Below are positions 15,401-24,435 of a stretch of 46,479 nucleotides of DNA, piece by piece. Made by a program: the position numbers and the translations under genes. Origin of the DNA: a virus; IMG/VR virus record IMGVR_UViG_3300020438_000069, positions 1 to 46,479 of that record. One strand, written 5' to 3'. The notes below the pieces were generated by a model. It was not told the origin of the DNA and ran no database searches. It saw only the letters and a program-made list of their open reading frames with translations. Positions within the stretch are counted from its first letter, which is position 1. Every line of letters starts with the position of its first letter.

Positions 15401-18400
15401 TTAACAATGTCAGGACTTGAAGGTGAGTTTACAGTAGCAGATGAAAACTTAATTAAAAGAGTTACATCAGACGGAGAATTAGCAAGTTTAAGTAATGCAT
15501 TCGTAGCACTTGATCCAGGTACTGGTCCAGACGATACAAGTGTTTGGGTAACAACTAAATCAACATACGTACAAAACTGTTCAACATTTGGATTAAGATG
15601 CGTTGGTATGAAAGTTGACGGAACACTACACAACGGCGGTAACAAATCTATTGTTGCTAATGACTTTACACAAATTATACAAGACGGTATTGGTTACTGG
15701 TGTAACGCAGACGGATTGTCAGAACTTGTATCAGTGTTTACATATTATTGTTATATTGGTTACTTGTGTACTGAAGGCGGAAAAGTACGTGCTACAAACG
15801 GTAACAACTCATATGGTGAATATGGTTCGGTTGCATTAGGATTTGACTCTAACGAAACTCCAATCAGTGCTAAAGTAGACAACTACTCGACAGAAGCAAC
15901 AGTAGGTAAAGTATACAACGATGAAAACAAATTGTTTGCAGTTGGATATACTACAACTGGTACACATTACACAAATGGTACAGTAGCAGTTACTGGTTCA
16001 GGATCAGGAGCAACAGGTTTATTAACAGAATTTAGAGATGGTTCAGTACAAGAAATTAGAGTTACTGATCCAGGTGACTCAAGTTTTGCAGGTGGTGACG
16101 GATATACATATGCTAACAACAGAGCACAAGGTGGTAATGCAACAAGCATACAAATTGCTAACCAAGATGTTAACAACGAAGCATACTACCTAAACAAATT
16201 AATTACAATTATTGAAGGTGAAGGTAGAGGACAATACGCTTACATCACAAGTTATGATTGGAACAACGGTGGTGCAATTACAACAACAGTAACAAGTGGA
16301 CAAGATGCAACACTTACTGAAGGTGTATATACAGACATATTAGGTACAAGTAGTAGAGCAGATACTACTCCACCAACAGTTACAGTAAGTATTGATGCAA
16401 CAGGACTTGTTGGAATAGCAATTACAGGCGTAGGTACTAAGAATCAAGTTGCTGATATTATTACTATACAAGCGGCGGCAATTGGCGGTACAGGTAGCAA
16501 TGTTACATATACTATTGACTCAGTATCCGCAGGTGATAAAACAATGACTGTAGCAAGATGTATTGACGATGGTCCGGGTTGGGAACATCATCTTCCAGGT
16601 GAGCCTATTGCAACAGTGTTAGATGAAACTACACGTTATGAAATTACACCAAGATTAACATTTACAAGTCCACAATTTACACAAAACAATGCAACACTTC
16701 CAAGCAACAGTGCGGCAATTGATAGTGCTGAAGGGATTGTTAGTGGTAACAAAAGAACTGTTATTGTAGGAACAAATAGTATTGTATATACAGATGATGG
16801 AAGTTCATTTACTGAATCACCGTCATATCAAGATTTAACTTACATTGGAGTTGTTAAAGGTAACACACAATTTGTTGCAGTTGACGGTAATGGTAGAGTT
16901 AAACAATCCAATGACGGAACAAGTTGGGGAGATTCTGCAACTAACTTATTAAGTTACGGAGTTACATTTAATAAAATTGAAATAGGTAATAATGTTATTT
17001 GTGCTATTGGATTAGGAACAGATAAAATTTATAGAAGTACTAATGACGGCGGTAACTGGACAGAAGTTACAGCGGGTGTTAGTAACGTAAAATTCCTTGC
17101 TTATGGCAATGGTAAATGGATTACTGCAAACGAATCAGGCGATACTTGGGAAAGTGTTGACGATGGTGCTACATGGGTAAATGGACCAAACATTGGTGAA
17201 GTCCAACATGATGTTTGTGATCTTGTGTTTGGCGCAGGTAAATTTGTTGCATCAACATATGATTCACCAAACGATATTTCAACAGTTAACAATAAATTTT
17301 TCCACAGTTTCACAGACGCTTCAATAGCAACTGCAAGTACTGTATGGATTACGGGAAACAATACTGACATTGCTGATAACATTTTTATTAATTACAATCA
17401 AGGTGTATTCTTAGGTGTTAGTGCAAGTGGAGGAGTTGTTCAATCAGATGACGGTGTTTACTGGACAAGTAAAACTTCATTAGGTGGATCATATTCAGGA
17501 ATGCTTCCAGGAGCAACAACAACAGGTCCTATATTTTATCCATTAACAGGCGGAACTATTTCATCATTAACAACTTTAAGAACAGGTGCAACAACAAGAG
17601 CAACTGTGTTAGGAGCAAGTGGTGGTAAATTACTTACGTTCTTCATACAAGAACCTGGATCAGGATACGGAGCAACTCCTCCAACAATGACAATTATTGA
17701 TCCAGATAATACAAGAGACGTTTACTATAATGTTAGAATGGCAGACGGTTGTGTTGGACAAGTTGAATTTACAAACAGAGGTACAGGTTATATTAATATT
17801 GGTGTTACTGTTCAAGGTGATGGTTATGCAGACATGTATCAAATTGGTACAAGTATTGTAGTTAAAGATTTAACAAGAGAGCCTGGACCAGGTGATAACT
17901 TATATATTGATGGTATTAATGATGTGTTCTATGCTGTACAAACTATTACAAATGTTCAAGGAAGTGCACCAAACTTTACAGCAACACTTGGTATTACTCC
18001 AAACATTGATAGAGCAGAATCTCCAGAACATGAAACTGCTTTAACTATTAGGCAGAAATATTCACAGGTAAGATTAACAGGACACGACTTCTTAGAAATT
18101 GGTAAAGGTAATTTATACAATTCACAGTATCCGTTACTAACACCAATTGAAGGTTACGATGTAAGAGAGTTTCAAGAAACTGAAAACAAAGGTGGTGGTA
18201 GAGTATTCTATACAAGTACTGACCAGGATGGTAACTTTAGGGTTGGTGAATTATTTACAGTTGAACAGGCAACTGGTATTGTTACACTAAACGCATCGTA
18301 CTTTGAGTTAGATGGATTAAGTGAATTACGATTAGGTGGTGTTACACTTGGTGGTACAAATGCTGTTATTAGAGAATTTAGTACTGATACAACATTTACT

Positions 18401-18700
18401 GCAAACAGTAACGAAATTGTACCTACACAACGGGCTATTGCAGGATATGTTGACAGTAGAATTAGTGGTGGTGGTACTAACGTTAACGTTAACGCAGTGA
18501 TCGCTGGTGAAGTGCGTATTCAAGGACGTAAAATTAGTTCAGAAGCAGGTAGAAAAATCAATGTTACTACCCAAATGAACTTTCAAAAATCAATTGACGG
18601 TGACATGGCGGCTCACAGTATGTTCTGCGGCGCTACAAACTTTGGTCTTGTAGATGAGGGCGATCCTACAACACCGCAAGAAATGGGATACGGGAAATAA
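12455..18700 (+). CDS. Giant modular fibre/adhesin protein (2081 aa)
   Basis: Residues ~8-850 contain eight CBM5/12-like modules (W...Y..GD.V.YGG..Y....H.S), two of them carrying inserted cupredoxin-like domains. The first insert (~108-262) has lost the copper ligands. The second (~627-760) keeps His671, Cys738, His741 and Met744. A beta-helix begins at ~884 ('YFVSPDGVDANSAGRG', 'ITVPKDVAIVGDELRST'). At ~1412-1682 lie Asp-box repeats ('SNDGTSWGD', 'STNDGGNWTE', 'SVDDGATWVN', 'SDDGVYWTS'), suggesting a beta-propeller. The shared 'DQDGNFRVGELFTVEQ' is at ~1925, and the end resembles the 1780-aa paralogue. No complete sialidase active site was identified. Probably a large glycan-binding host-recognition fibre. 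Confidence 0.86.
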   Translation: MAEFKLDRIRFRWKGPWLTSTQYIKDDIVSYGGKTFVCLNGHTSDPDFYIDYLNATLPKWTQMTDGYEWLGDWKPNYYYRVNDMVRYGGQVYSAIIGHTSATYTVPSTTTTIAVTIDYDSGSTFATGRGQSSTGTIYLNGTEKNILTFQKGTTYEFSQTEATNINFGGQTHPLGFSVYEDGSNADTALVDYYTDGITYYIDGVITTLSAYLSNFASASSRTIRWTVPLDAPDKIWYFDRTVDSEDKGSYINIEEQGVLGDSDFGNWKLMVADQNWLYEWLPQVNYAIGDTVKYGGVVYIATQEHTSSTTVAGLEADSTKWEIVTRSDQWKYNWAPRVRYVADDLVRYGGMVYRCVTGHLSANDDGLGLEEDQTKWETLLSGIDYKQHWIAKRDVAVESIATGVLTVTSHAMSNGDLVQYTTDGTQADNLVENTYYYVRIVDSDSLKLYFNKEDALANRNNRNASGGTGNQTLSKREKYKVGDIVRFGPTMWYCTTGHNSDVTFAESFFSIWLPGYEYETQWLDSEIYQPGDVVRYGGYTYTALTINTNSAPSANGITQDTGDWELTVQGYRLGSQYNQNPDLRETATDWDAANAYRTGDIVRFGGWLYHALRDNVGTEPDDVKTTVNVTITVGNPGSGNVYYVNGAEKGPLTLKEENTYRFYQNDASNLTHALYISTSKNGHHTGGQYNYVGNGQTWWLDGTQVADLAAYVSGFAAATERYVQYVVPRDAYKSNYLVCNAHSGMYGDAVLTTEYSDNYWQTLIDGDRFRGNWAETVLVNASPVTNEYMLGDIVTYVGTLYRCIKRHSASTSGSRPDLDIDYTQEDFWTTVVEGGNTNVLQYYGDIRTHGSTNTARLGINNPGDALKVKADTDLNWESLEQTQKVYFVSPDGVDANSAGRGLSATSPFKSIKYATQYILEDEGTRAPATILVKTGRYEEICPITVPKDVAIVGDELRSTSVVATVETKGNDMFRVRNGCGIRNLTMSGLEGEFTVADENLIKRVTSDGELASLSNAFVALDPGTGPDDTSVWVTTKSTYVQNCSTFGLRCVGMKVDGTLHNGGNKSIVANDFTQIIQDGIGYWCNADGLSELVSVFTYYCYIGYLCTEGGKVRATNGNNSYGEYGSVALGFDSNETPISAKVDNYSTEATVGKVYNDENKLFAVGYTTTGTHYTNGTVAVTGSGSGATGLLTEFRDGSVQEIRVTDPGDSSFAGGDGYTYANNRAQGGNATSIQIANQDVNNEAYYLNKLITIIEGEGRGQYAYITSYDWNNGGAITTTVTSGQDATLTEGVYTDILGTSSRADTTPPTVTVSIDATGLVGIAITGVGTKNQVADIITIQAAAIGGTGSNVTYTIDSVSAGDKTMTVARCIDDGPGWEHHLPGEPIATVLDETTRYEITPRLTFTSPQFTQNNATLPSNSAAIDSAEGIVSGNKRTVIVGTNSIVYTDDGSSFTESPSYQDLTYIGVVKGNTQFVAVDGNGRVKQSNDGTSWGDSATNLLSYGVTFNKIEIGNNVICAIGLGTDKIYRSTNDGGNWTEVTAGVSNVKFLAYGNGKWITANESGDTWESVDDGATWVNGPNIGEVQHDVCDLVFGAGKFVASTYDSPNDISTVNNKFFHSFTDASIATASTVWITGNNTDIADNIFINYNQGVFLGVSASGGVVQSDDGVYWTSKTSLGGSYSGMLPGATTTGPIFYPLTGGTISSLTTLRTGATTRATVLGASGGKLLTFFIQEPGSGYGATPPTMTIIDPDNTRDVYYNVRMADGCVGQVEFTNRGTGYINIGVTVQGDGYADMYQIGTSIVVKDLTREPGPGDNLYIDGINDVFYAVQTITNVQGSAPNFTATLGITPNIDRAESPEHETALTIRQKYSQVRLTGHDFLEIGKGNLYNSQYPLLTPIEGYDVREFQETENKGGGRVFYTSTDQDGNFRVGELFTVEQATGIVTLNASYFELDGLSELRLGGVTLGGTNAVIREFSTDTTFTANSNEIVPTQRAIAGYVDSRISGGGTNVNVNAVIAGEVRIQGRKISSEAGRKINVTTQMNFQKSIDGDMAAHSMFCGATNFGLVDEGDPTTPQEMGYGK
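12470..14945 (+). repeat. Eight CBM5/12-like modules within the 2081-aa protein
   Basis: Eight divergent ~55-residue units of the form 'W...[ST].Y..GD.VRYGG..Y.C...H.S.......W'. Clear copies include 'VNYAIGDTVKYGGVVYIA', 'VRYVADDLVRYGGMVYRC' and 'EIYQPGDVVRYGGYTYTA'. They are interrupted by two cupredoxin-like inserts and one short beta insert. The pattern fits the chitin/cellulose-binding CBM5/12 (ChtBD3) fold by motif only. Confidence 0.7.
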
Positions 18701-18707
18701 CAGATAT

Positions 18708-18716
18708 GATAAATAT
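18708..18716 (+). promoter_or_regulatory. Putative T4-like late promoter
   Basis: GATAAATAT in the 39-base gap before the 1780-aa gene, 23 bases ahead of the ATG with AGGAA between. Good spacing for a late promoter with a short leader. Confidence 0.6.
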
Positions 18717-18739
18717 AAATGTAACGTTAGGAAATAACA

Positions 18740-21700
18740 ATGGCTGAATTTAAATTAGGTAGAATCAGGTTTATTTGGAAGGGATCTTGGGTCACTGCCA
18801 AAGAATACTTCAAAGATGATGTAGTCCGCTACGGTGGTCGTACATATATTGTTAATATTGGTCATATAAGTTCCAACTTCGACTCACAAATTGCTAATTT
18901 TGATAAAATGGCAGATGGTAACGAGTGGAAAGGTAATTGGGCTTTATCAACTGTTTACAAACCTAATGATATTGTTAAGTACGGCGGCTACTTATATATT
19001 GCAAATACAGGACACACATCAGCATCAACAACATCAGATGGCTTAGAATTAGATCAATCTAAATGGGATTTATTTTGTGAAGGATTTGATTGGTTAGGTG
19101 ACTGGGGTATTACAACAAGATATAAAGTTAATGACATTGTTCGTTATGGCGGTGTTATGTACTTGTGTACAGAAGCACATACATCTGGTGCAACAGTAGG
19201 TGACGGATTAGAATTAGACAATACTAAATGGGATTTATTTGCAAATGGTTTAACTTGGTTAAACGCTTGGATTGCAACAACAAGATACAAAAAAGGTGAC
19301 GTTGTACGTTACGGTGGACAAGTTTATGTTTGTAACACTGGACATACAGCAGGCGCTGATAACACAGCAGGACTTGAAGAAGATCAAGCCAAGTGGGATT
19401 ACTTACACAAAGGTATTGAATACTTAGGTGACTGGGTAACAGGAACAAGATACAAAAACAATGATGTTGTTAAGTATGGTTCAGACTTATGGATTTGTGG
19501 AACGTTCCACACAGCAGGTGCAACACTTGCGGCTGATGAAGCAAAATGGTCTATCTTTATTCCAGGATTAGAATTTGAAGACAGTTGGCAGAACAATGTA
19601 AACTTCCAACCAGGTGACGTTGTTACTTATGGTGGTTACACTTACGTTTCAAAAACAAACAACTTTAATATTATTCCATACAACAATGCAAGTGATTGGG
19701 ATTTATTTACAACAGGATTTTCTTTCACAGGTGATTACAATAACGCAACGGCTTATAAGATCGGCGATGTAGTTAGACTTGGAGGTTGGACATTTATTGC
19801 ACTTGCAGATGGTACAGGTAACAGACCACCAGATGCAGTTTACTGGGATAAACTTAACGAAGGTTTATACTGGAAGAATGCTTGGGCAAACGCAACTTAT
19901 TATGACAAAGGTGATGTTGTTAGAGGTATTAACGATGTTAACTCATATGTTTGTATTGCTCCACATACTTCAGAACAAGTTGGTGCAGGTCAAAATAGAC
20001 CAGACCAAGATACAGCAGGTAACTTTTGGAATTTATTAAATGGTGGTGCTGAAGCAGGTAACTTAACTACACGTGGTGACCTTGTTTACTACGGTGGATC
20101 AGGTCCGACAAGATTACCAGTTGGTCAACCTGGACAAGTATTAAAAGTTAACGAAACAGGAACAGACCCAGTATGGTCATTCTTTGGTCAACTTGATGCA
20201 GTTTATTATACTGCACTTGATGGAGTTGATGCAGATGTTCCAGCGGCAGGTGTTACACTTGATAAACCTTTTAGAACTGTACAGTTTGGTTTACAGCAAA
20301 TTGAAAAAGGTGCAAGAAAACCTAACGCAACAAAATTATTAAAAAGAAATAAACCATTTATACAAGACGAAGTTATAAGTTGGGTTGATACACAAATTGT
20401 TGGATCAGTTAGTCCATTCACAGGTTCATTTACTTACACTGCGGCAGACTGGCGTAGAGACATAGGTACATTTATTGATGCACTTGCTTGGGATTTATCA
20501 CATGGTGGTAACAAGAGAACAAGATTAGAAACACTTGCATACTTTGACAGTGCGGCGGATCAATACTATGTAAGCAACGATGGTATTACAGCAGAGTTTG
20601 CGGCGGCACTTACATTTATTACAACATTAATTGATGATGTAATTACACAAGATGCACCAGCAACAGATTACCAAGCGGCAAGAAGTGTTGCTACTCCAAC
20701 TTTACGTATAACAGATTCTACACTAACTGAAGAACCTGAAGCACAAGGCGTCTTAAACGCTCTTAGAGCTGTTGCTACAGCGGCTTTGACCGCAGGCAAT
20801 ACAACTGGAGTCCCAGCACAATTAGTTGCAAACGACACGCTTTTTGTTAAGACAGGACAGTTCAACGAAGTACTTCCGATGGTTGTACCACAAGGTTGTG
20901 CTGTGGTTGGTGACGAACTACGTTCAACTAAAATTTCACCAGCAGGACAATTAACAAATTCAGGTGATAGTGTATATTCATTAGCAGGACTTACACACTT
21001 GGCAAGCATTGTAGATAATGTTATTACAAACTCAGCAGTAACAAGTACTCAAACCAGTTTTGTTGTACTTGCATCTAATGCATCAGCAACTACTTTAGAT
21101 ATAATGACAGGTGCAAACAGTTATGCTCACACTTATACAAGTGGAGGTACAGTTACATTTGGCGGAACTACTGTAAACGTTACAGCGGCCGCTTACGATA
21201 ATGTTACAGGTATAGTATCAATAACAACAGACGCGGCACACGGTGCAGTGGCAACTGATGTTGTACAGGTTTCAAGTATTACTTGGACTTGTTCATTAGG
21301 TACTAAAGTATATCCAGCAGTTAAAGCACAAGACGTTGCGGCACCAGCAGGTTCAAGTGCGGCAGGTACAGCGGCGGCAGGAGTTGCTACAGCAATTAAA
21401 AATAAAATTGACTTTGTATTAAATGCAAACGGTTCAGATGTTGCTTTTGCAGGTGTTAACGATCCTGTTAAGACAGCAGGATACACTGACGCAGTTATTA
21501 GACTTGAAGCAAACAAAGAATTCTTAGTTGAAGAAGTAGTTAGTAAAATTTCAATTGATTACCCTGCTTACTCTTTTACAACTGCACTTAAAAATTCTTG
21601 TAAACGTGATGTTAGACGTTACATTGAAGCAATACAGCATGACATAATTTACACAGGTAATTACAAAGGTTTGAGAGCCGCAGAACTATATATTAACTCT

Positions 21701-24082
21701 GCAAACGGTTCAACACTAAACGACATGTTCTATGTACGTAATGGTACTGGTATTAGAAACATGACACTAATTGGATTAAGTGGTACACTTGGTTCAGTAA
21801 ACACTTACGGAACTCAACGTCCTACAGCAGGGTCTTATGTATCGTTAGATCCAGGTTGGGGTACTGCACACAAAGATGTTTGGATTATTAACAAATCTTG
21901 TTATGTACAAAACGTAACAAACTTTGGTACAGGTTGTGTTGGATTAAAAATTGACGGTGACTTACACGCAGGTGGTAACGATTCTATCGTTGCTAACGAC
22001 TTTACACAGGTACTATCAGATGGTATTGGTGTATGGTGTACAAACTTAGGTAGAACAGAACTTGTTTCCGTGTTCTCATACTACGGACACATTGGATACC
22101 TTGCAGAGAACGGCGGTAAGATACGTGCTACGAACGGTAACAGTTCATATGGTACATTTGGTGCTGTCGCTGAAGGAGTTGATTCAACTGAAGTTCCAAT
22201 CCTTGCATACACAGATAATAAAGATAAACAGGCTCAAATTGGTCAGGTAATGACTGACGCGGCAAGAGTCATAGCAGTGGAGTATTTAAATGCTGGTAGA
22301 GATTATGATACTAACGGCGGTAATGCAAACATTACTATTACTGGCGACGGTTTTGGTTTAGGAACTGTAACACCGACATATAGAACAGGCGGAATCATGG
22401 AAGTAAGATTGCTTAACACAAGTGATAACTTCGGTGGTAAAGATTACAACACAGCAGGTAACGCGGCACAGATTGGTAATGCAACACAGATTACAATTTC
22501 AAACACTGATACAAATACATCAGGCGAACTTGCAGGAATGGCTATTTGGATTGTTTCAGGATTAGGAACAGGACAATACGCTTACATTGATTCATACAAT
22601 GCAGGTACAAAAGTTGCAACAGTAAGAAAATACTCAGATGGTACACCAGGTTGGGATAACATTATTGGCGAAGCGATTGTATCATTACTTGACAGTACTA
22701 CAACTTACGAAATTGAACCAAGGCTAACATTTAGTACACCAACTGGTGACGGTTCAAGTACAAGTGTTCAAGCAATTGGTAGATGTAGAGTACAAGATGA
22801 AAAAATTAATCAAATTAGAATTATTGAGCCAGGACAAGGTTATGACAGTTCAGTAACAATGACAATTACTGATCCAAACAACACTATTGAAGCACCATTT
22901 GAAATTAGAGTTGGTGACGGTGTATTAGGTCAGCCAACATTTGCTGGTGCAACTAACGCAGGTAGAGGTGATGGATTTGATACTGCAACAGCACTTGTTA
23001 CTGCAACAACTATTGAGAAAACTATTACAGGAGCATCTAAGGCTAACCCATGTAGAATTACAGCAACAGCACATGGTATTACAATAGATGGAACTAAAGT
23101 AAACATTAAAGAAGTATTAGGAATGATTAGATTGTTTGATCCAACAACTTATTTTGTAAAAGTTATTGATGCAGACAATTTTGATCTTTACAAAAATCCA
23201 ACATTAACAGAAACACTTGATACAACAGCACAAGGTACATATACAACTGGTGGTAAAGTAATATATGGTGGTGGATTTATGGATAACTTACAAAGTGGTA
23301 AGTTTGTCCAAGTATCAGGATTAAACACAACACCAAGAGCTGGTTCAAACGTTGTGTTTGCAAATCAGCCAACAGTGTTTTACAAACTTGTTGCTATAAC
23401 AAATTTATTAGGTGGAGCGTCAGGACCATTTACTGCACAGTTGCAAGTAAGTCCAAACATTCCAGTAGACAATGCCCCAGTGCATACAGAAAGTTCAGAG
23501 ATTAGATTAAGATACTCACAAGTACGTCTAACAGGACATGACTTCTTAGACATTGGTACAGGTAACTTTACAAATACAAATTATCCAAACCTACCATTGC
23601 AGGACCCAGTTCCAGCAAGTGAAGCCGTTGAAGGCGGAGGCGGAAGAGTATTCTTTACGTCAACAGACCAAGATGGTAACTTTAGAGTAGGTGGACTGTT
23701 TAACGTTGAACAGTCAACAGGTGTTGCGACACTTAACGCTGATGCATTTAACATTAGTGGATTGCAAGAACTGTCATTGGGTAATATTGCACTTGGTAAC
23801 ACAGGTGCTACAGTCAACGAATTTAGCACCGATGGTACATTTGCCGCGAACAGCGACAGTATTGTACCAACACAAAGAGCAATTAGAACATATATCACGT
23901 CACAGATTGGTGGTGGTGCATCCACTCTTAACGTTAACCAAATTATTGCAGGTCTTGTACAGATTTCCGGACAGGAAATTACTACAACTACAGTAGTTCC
24001 GATTAACGTCAAAGCACAATTTAACTTCCAAGGTGGAGTTGATGGTGCACCTGTGGCGCTAAATATGTTTTTGATGGGATAA
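18740..24082 (+). CDS. Giant modular fibre/adhesin protein (1780 aa), paralogue of the 2081-aa protein
   Basis: Begins 'AEFKLGRIRFIWKG', matching the 2081-aa paralogue's 'AEFKLDRIRFRWKG'. Residues ~8-445 are eight CBM5/12-like modules without cupredoxin inserts. The beta-helix region opens at ~489 ('YYTALDGVDADVPAAG') but is split twice. Helical 'FIQDEVISW...RDIGTFIDALAWDL' material (~538-610) precedes 'VPQGCAVVGDELRSTKI' (~705), and a second block with 'FLVEEVVSKI...CKRDVRRYIEAIQHDI' (~740-990) precedes 'DMFYVRNGTGIRNMTLIGL'. In the paralogue those beta-helix pieces are nearly continuous. The shared 'DQDGNFRVGGLFNVEQ' lies at ~1647 and 'PTQRAIRTYITSQIGGG' near the end. A glycan-binding fibre is the best guess. 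Confidence 0.86.
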   Translation: MAEFKLGRIRFIWKGSWVTAKEYFKDDVVRYGGRTYIVNIGHISSNFDSQIANFDKMADGNEWKGNWALSTVYKPNDIVKYGGYLYIANTGHTSASTTSDGLELDQSKWDLFCEGFDWLGDWGITTRYKVNDIVRYGGVMYLCTEAHTSGATVGDGLELDNTKWDLFANGLTWLNAWIATTRYKKGDVVRYGGQVYVCNTGHTAGADNTAGLEEDQAKWDYLHKGIEYLGDWVTGTRYKNNDVVKYGSDLWICGTFHTAGATLAADEAKWSIFIPGLEFEDSWQNNVNFQPGDVVTYGGYTYVSKTNNFNIIPYNNASDWDLFTTGFSFTGDYNNATAYKIGDVVRLGGWTFIALADGTGNRPPDAVYWDKLNEGLYWKNAWANATYYDKGDVVRGINDVNSYVCIAPHTSEQVGAGQNRPDQDTAGNFWNLLNGGAEAGNLTTRGDLVYYGGSGPTRLPVGQPGQVLKVNETGTDPVWSFFGQLDAVYYTALDGVDADVPAAGVTLDKPFRTVQFGLQQIEKGARKPNATKLLKRNKPFIQDEVISWVDTQIVGSVSPFTGSFTYTAADWRRDIGTFIDALAWDLSHGGNKRTRLETLAYFDSAADQYYVSNDGITAEFAAALTFITTLIDDVITQDAPATDYQAARSVATPTLRITDSTLTEEPEAQGVLNALRAVATAALTAGNTTGVPAQLVANDTLFVKTGQFNEVLPMVVPQGCAVVGDELRSTKISPAGQLTNSGDSVYSLAGLTHLASIVDNVITNSAVTSTQTSFVVLASNASATTLDIMTGANSYAHTYTSGGTVTFGGTTVNVTAAAYDNVTGIVSITTDAAHGAVATDVVQVSSITWTCSLGTKVYPAVKAQDVAAPAGSSAAGTAAAGVATAIKNKIDFVLNANGSDVAFAGVNDPVKTAGYTDAVIRLEANKEFLVEEVVSKISIDYPAYSFTTALKNSCKRDVRRYIEAIQHDIIYTGNYKGLRAAELYINSANGSTLNDMFYVRNGTGIRNMTLIGLSGTLGSVNTYGTQRPTAGSYVSLDPGWGTAHKDVWIINKSCYVQNVTNFGTGCVGLKIDGDLHAGGNDSIVANDFTQVLSDGIGVWCTNLGRTELVSVFSYYGHIGYLAENGGKIRATNGNSSYGTFGAVAEGVDSTEVPILAYTDNKDKQAQIGQVMTDAARVIAVEYLNAGRDYDTNGGNANITITGDGFGLGTVTPTYRTGGIMEVRLLNTSDNFGGKDYNTAGNAAQIGNATQITISNTDTNTSGELAGMAIWIVSGLGTGQYAYIDSYNAGTKVATVRKYSDGTPGWDNIIGEAIVSLLDSTTTYEIEPRLTFSTPTGDGSSTSVQAIGRCRVQDEKINQIRIIEPGQGYDSSVTMTITDPNNTIEAPFEIRVGDGVLGQPTFAGATNAGRGDGFDTATALVTATTIEKTITGASKANPCRITATAHGITIDGTKVNIKEVLGMIRLFDPTTYFVKVIDADNFDLYKNPTLTETLDTTAQGTYTTGGKVIYGGGFMDNLQSGKFVQVSGLNTTPRAGSNVVFANQPTVFYKLVAITNLLGGASGPFTAQLQVSPNIPVDNAPVHTESSEIRLRYSQVRLTGHDFLDIGTGNFTNTNYPNLPLQDPVPASEAVEGGGGRVFFTSTDQDGNFRVGGLFNVEQSTGVATLNADAFNISGLQELSLGNIALGNTGATVNEFSTDGTFAANSDSIVPTQRAIRTYITSQIGGGASTLNVNQIIAGLVQISGQEITTTTVVPINVKAQFNFQGGVDGAPVALNMFLMG
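18755..20055 (+). repeat. Eight CBM5/12-like modules within the 1780-aa protein
   Basis: Eight near-regular ~50-60-residue units. Third to fifth copies show the pattern best: 'TRYKVNDIVRYGGVMYLC', 'TRYKKGDVVRYGGQVYVC', 'TRYKNNDVVKYGSDLWIC', each ending in an 'HT.GA' segment and a Trp. They are uninterrupted here, unlike in the 2081-aa protein. Confidence 0.72.
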
Positions 24083-24095
24083 AGGAGATTAAACC

Positions 24096-24413
24096 ATGGC
24101 AACAGGAAGATTAGGAGCGAGCGATTTGGTCGCTGGAACTAACACTACCGTATATACTGTGCCAACTGACAACTATGCAGTTGTAACGTGTTCGGTGTGT
24201 AATAGAGGAAATCAAGCAATTGGTGTGCAAATGGCAGTTGCGGCGGCTGATACCCCAACAGGCGCAGAGTATATAGAGTGGGAGACGGAAGTCTTGGCAC
24301 ACGGTGTACTTGAGAGATCGGGGATAGTAATGGACGCAGGGAAGAAGTTGGTCATTAGATCAAGTTCAGGAAATGTTAGTGCAGTCGCGTTCGGTATTGA
24401 GACTGCGGCATAA
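24096..24413 (+). CDS. Small beta-protein, third member of the 118/109-aa family
   Basis: A 105-residue protein: 'TTVYTVPTDNYAVVTCSVCNRGNQAIGVQMAV', then 'VLERSGIVMDAGKKLVIRSSSGNVSAVAFGIE'. The VP segment, the strand ending in CN, and the 'DAGKKLVI' strand line up with the 118-aa and 109-aa proteins. AAGGAG (24082-24087) overlaps the stop of the 1780-aa gene and sets the ATG. Its stop codon overlaps the late-promoter motif at 24409-24417. It is probably a small structural accessory made with the giant fibre upstream. The precise role is unknown. Confidence 0.77.
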   Translation: MATGRLGASDLVAGTNTTVYTVPTDNYAVVTCSVCNRGNQAIGVQMAVAAADTPTGAEYIEWETEVLAHGVLERSGIVMDAGKKLVIRSSSGNVSAVAFGIETAA

Positions 24414-24417
24414 ATAC
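24409..24417 (+). promoter_or_regulatory. Putative T4-like late promoter overlapping a stop codon
   Basis: CATAAATAC, with its TAA being the stop of the 105-aa gene. It would drive the 108-aa gene at 24436 and the Cys-rich cluster downstream. Confidence 0.52.
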
Positions 24418-24435
24418 ATATAGAAGGATAAAACA

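Noticed and set aside
16690-17500. Functional sialidase domain in the 2081-aa protein
   Set aside because: Asp boxes are present but I could not identify the arginine triad or the catalytic Tyr/Glu/Asp set, so only a propeller fold is claimed.
12470-20055. CRISPR-like or simple DNA repeat array
   Set aside because: Repetition is at protein level with divergent codons and in-frame units of unequal length; there are no identical spaced DNA repeats.
23581-24102. 173-residue open frame on the minus strand
   Set aside because: It lies entirely opposite the C-terminus of the 1780-aa fibre gene; its Pro/Ser/Leu-rich content is what antisense of such repetitive coding produces, and there is no ribosome site.
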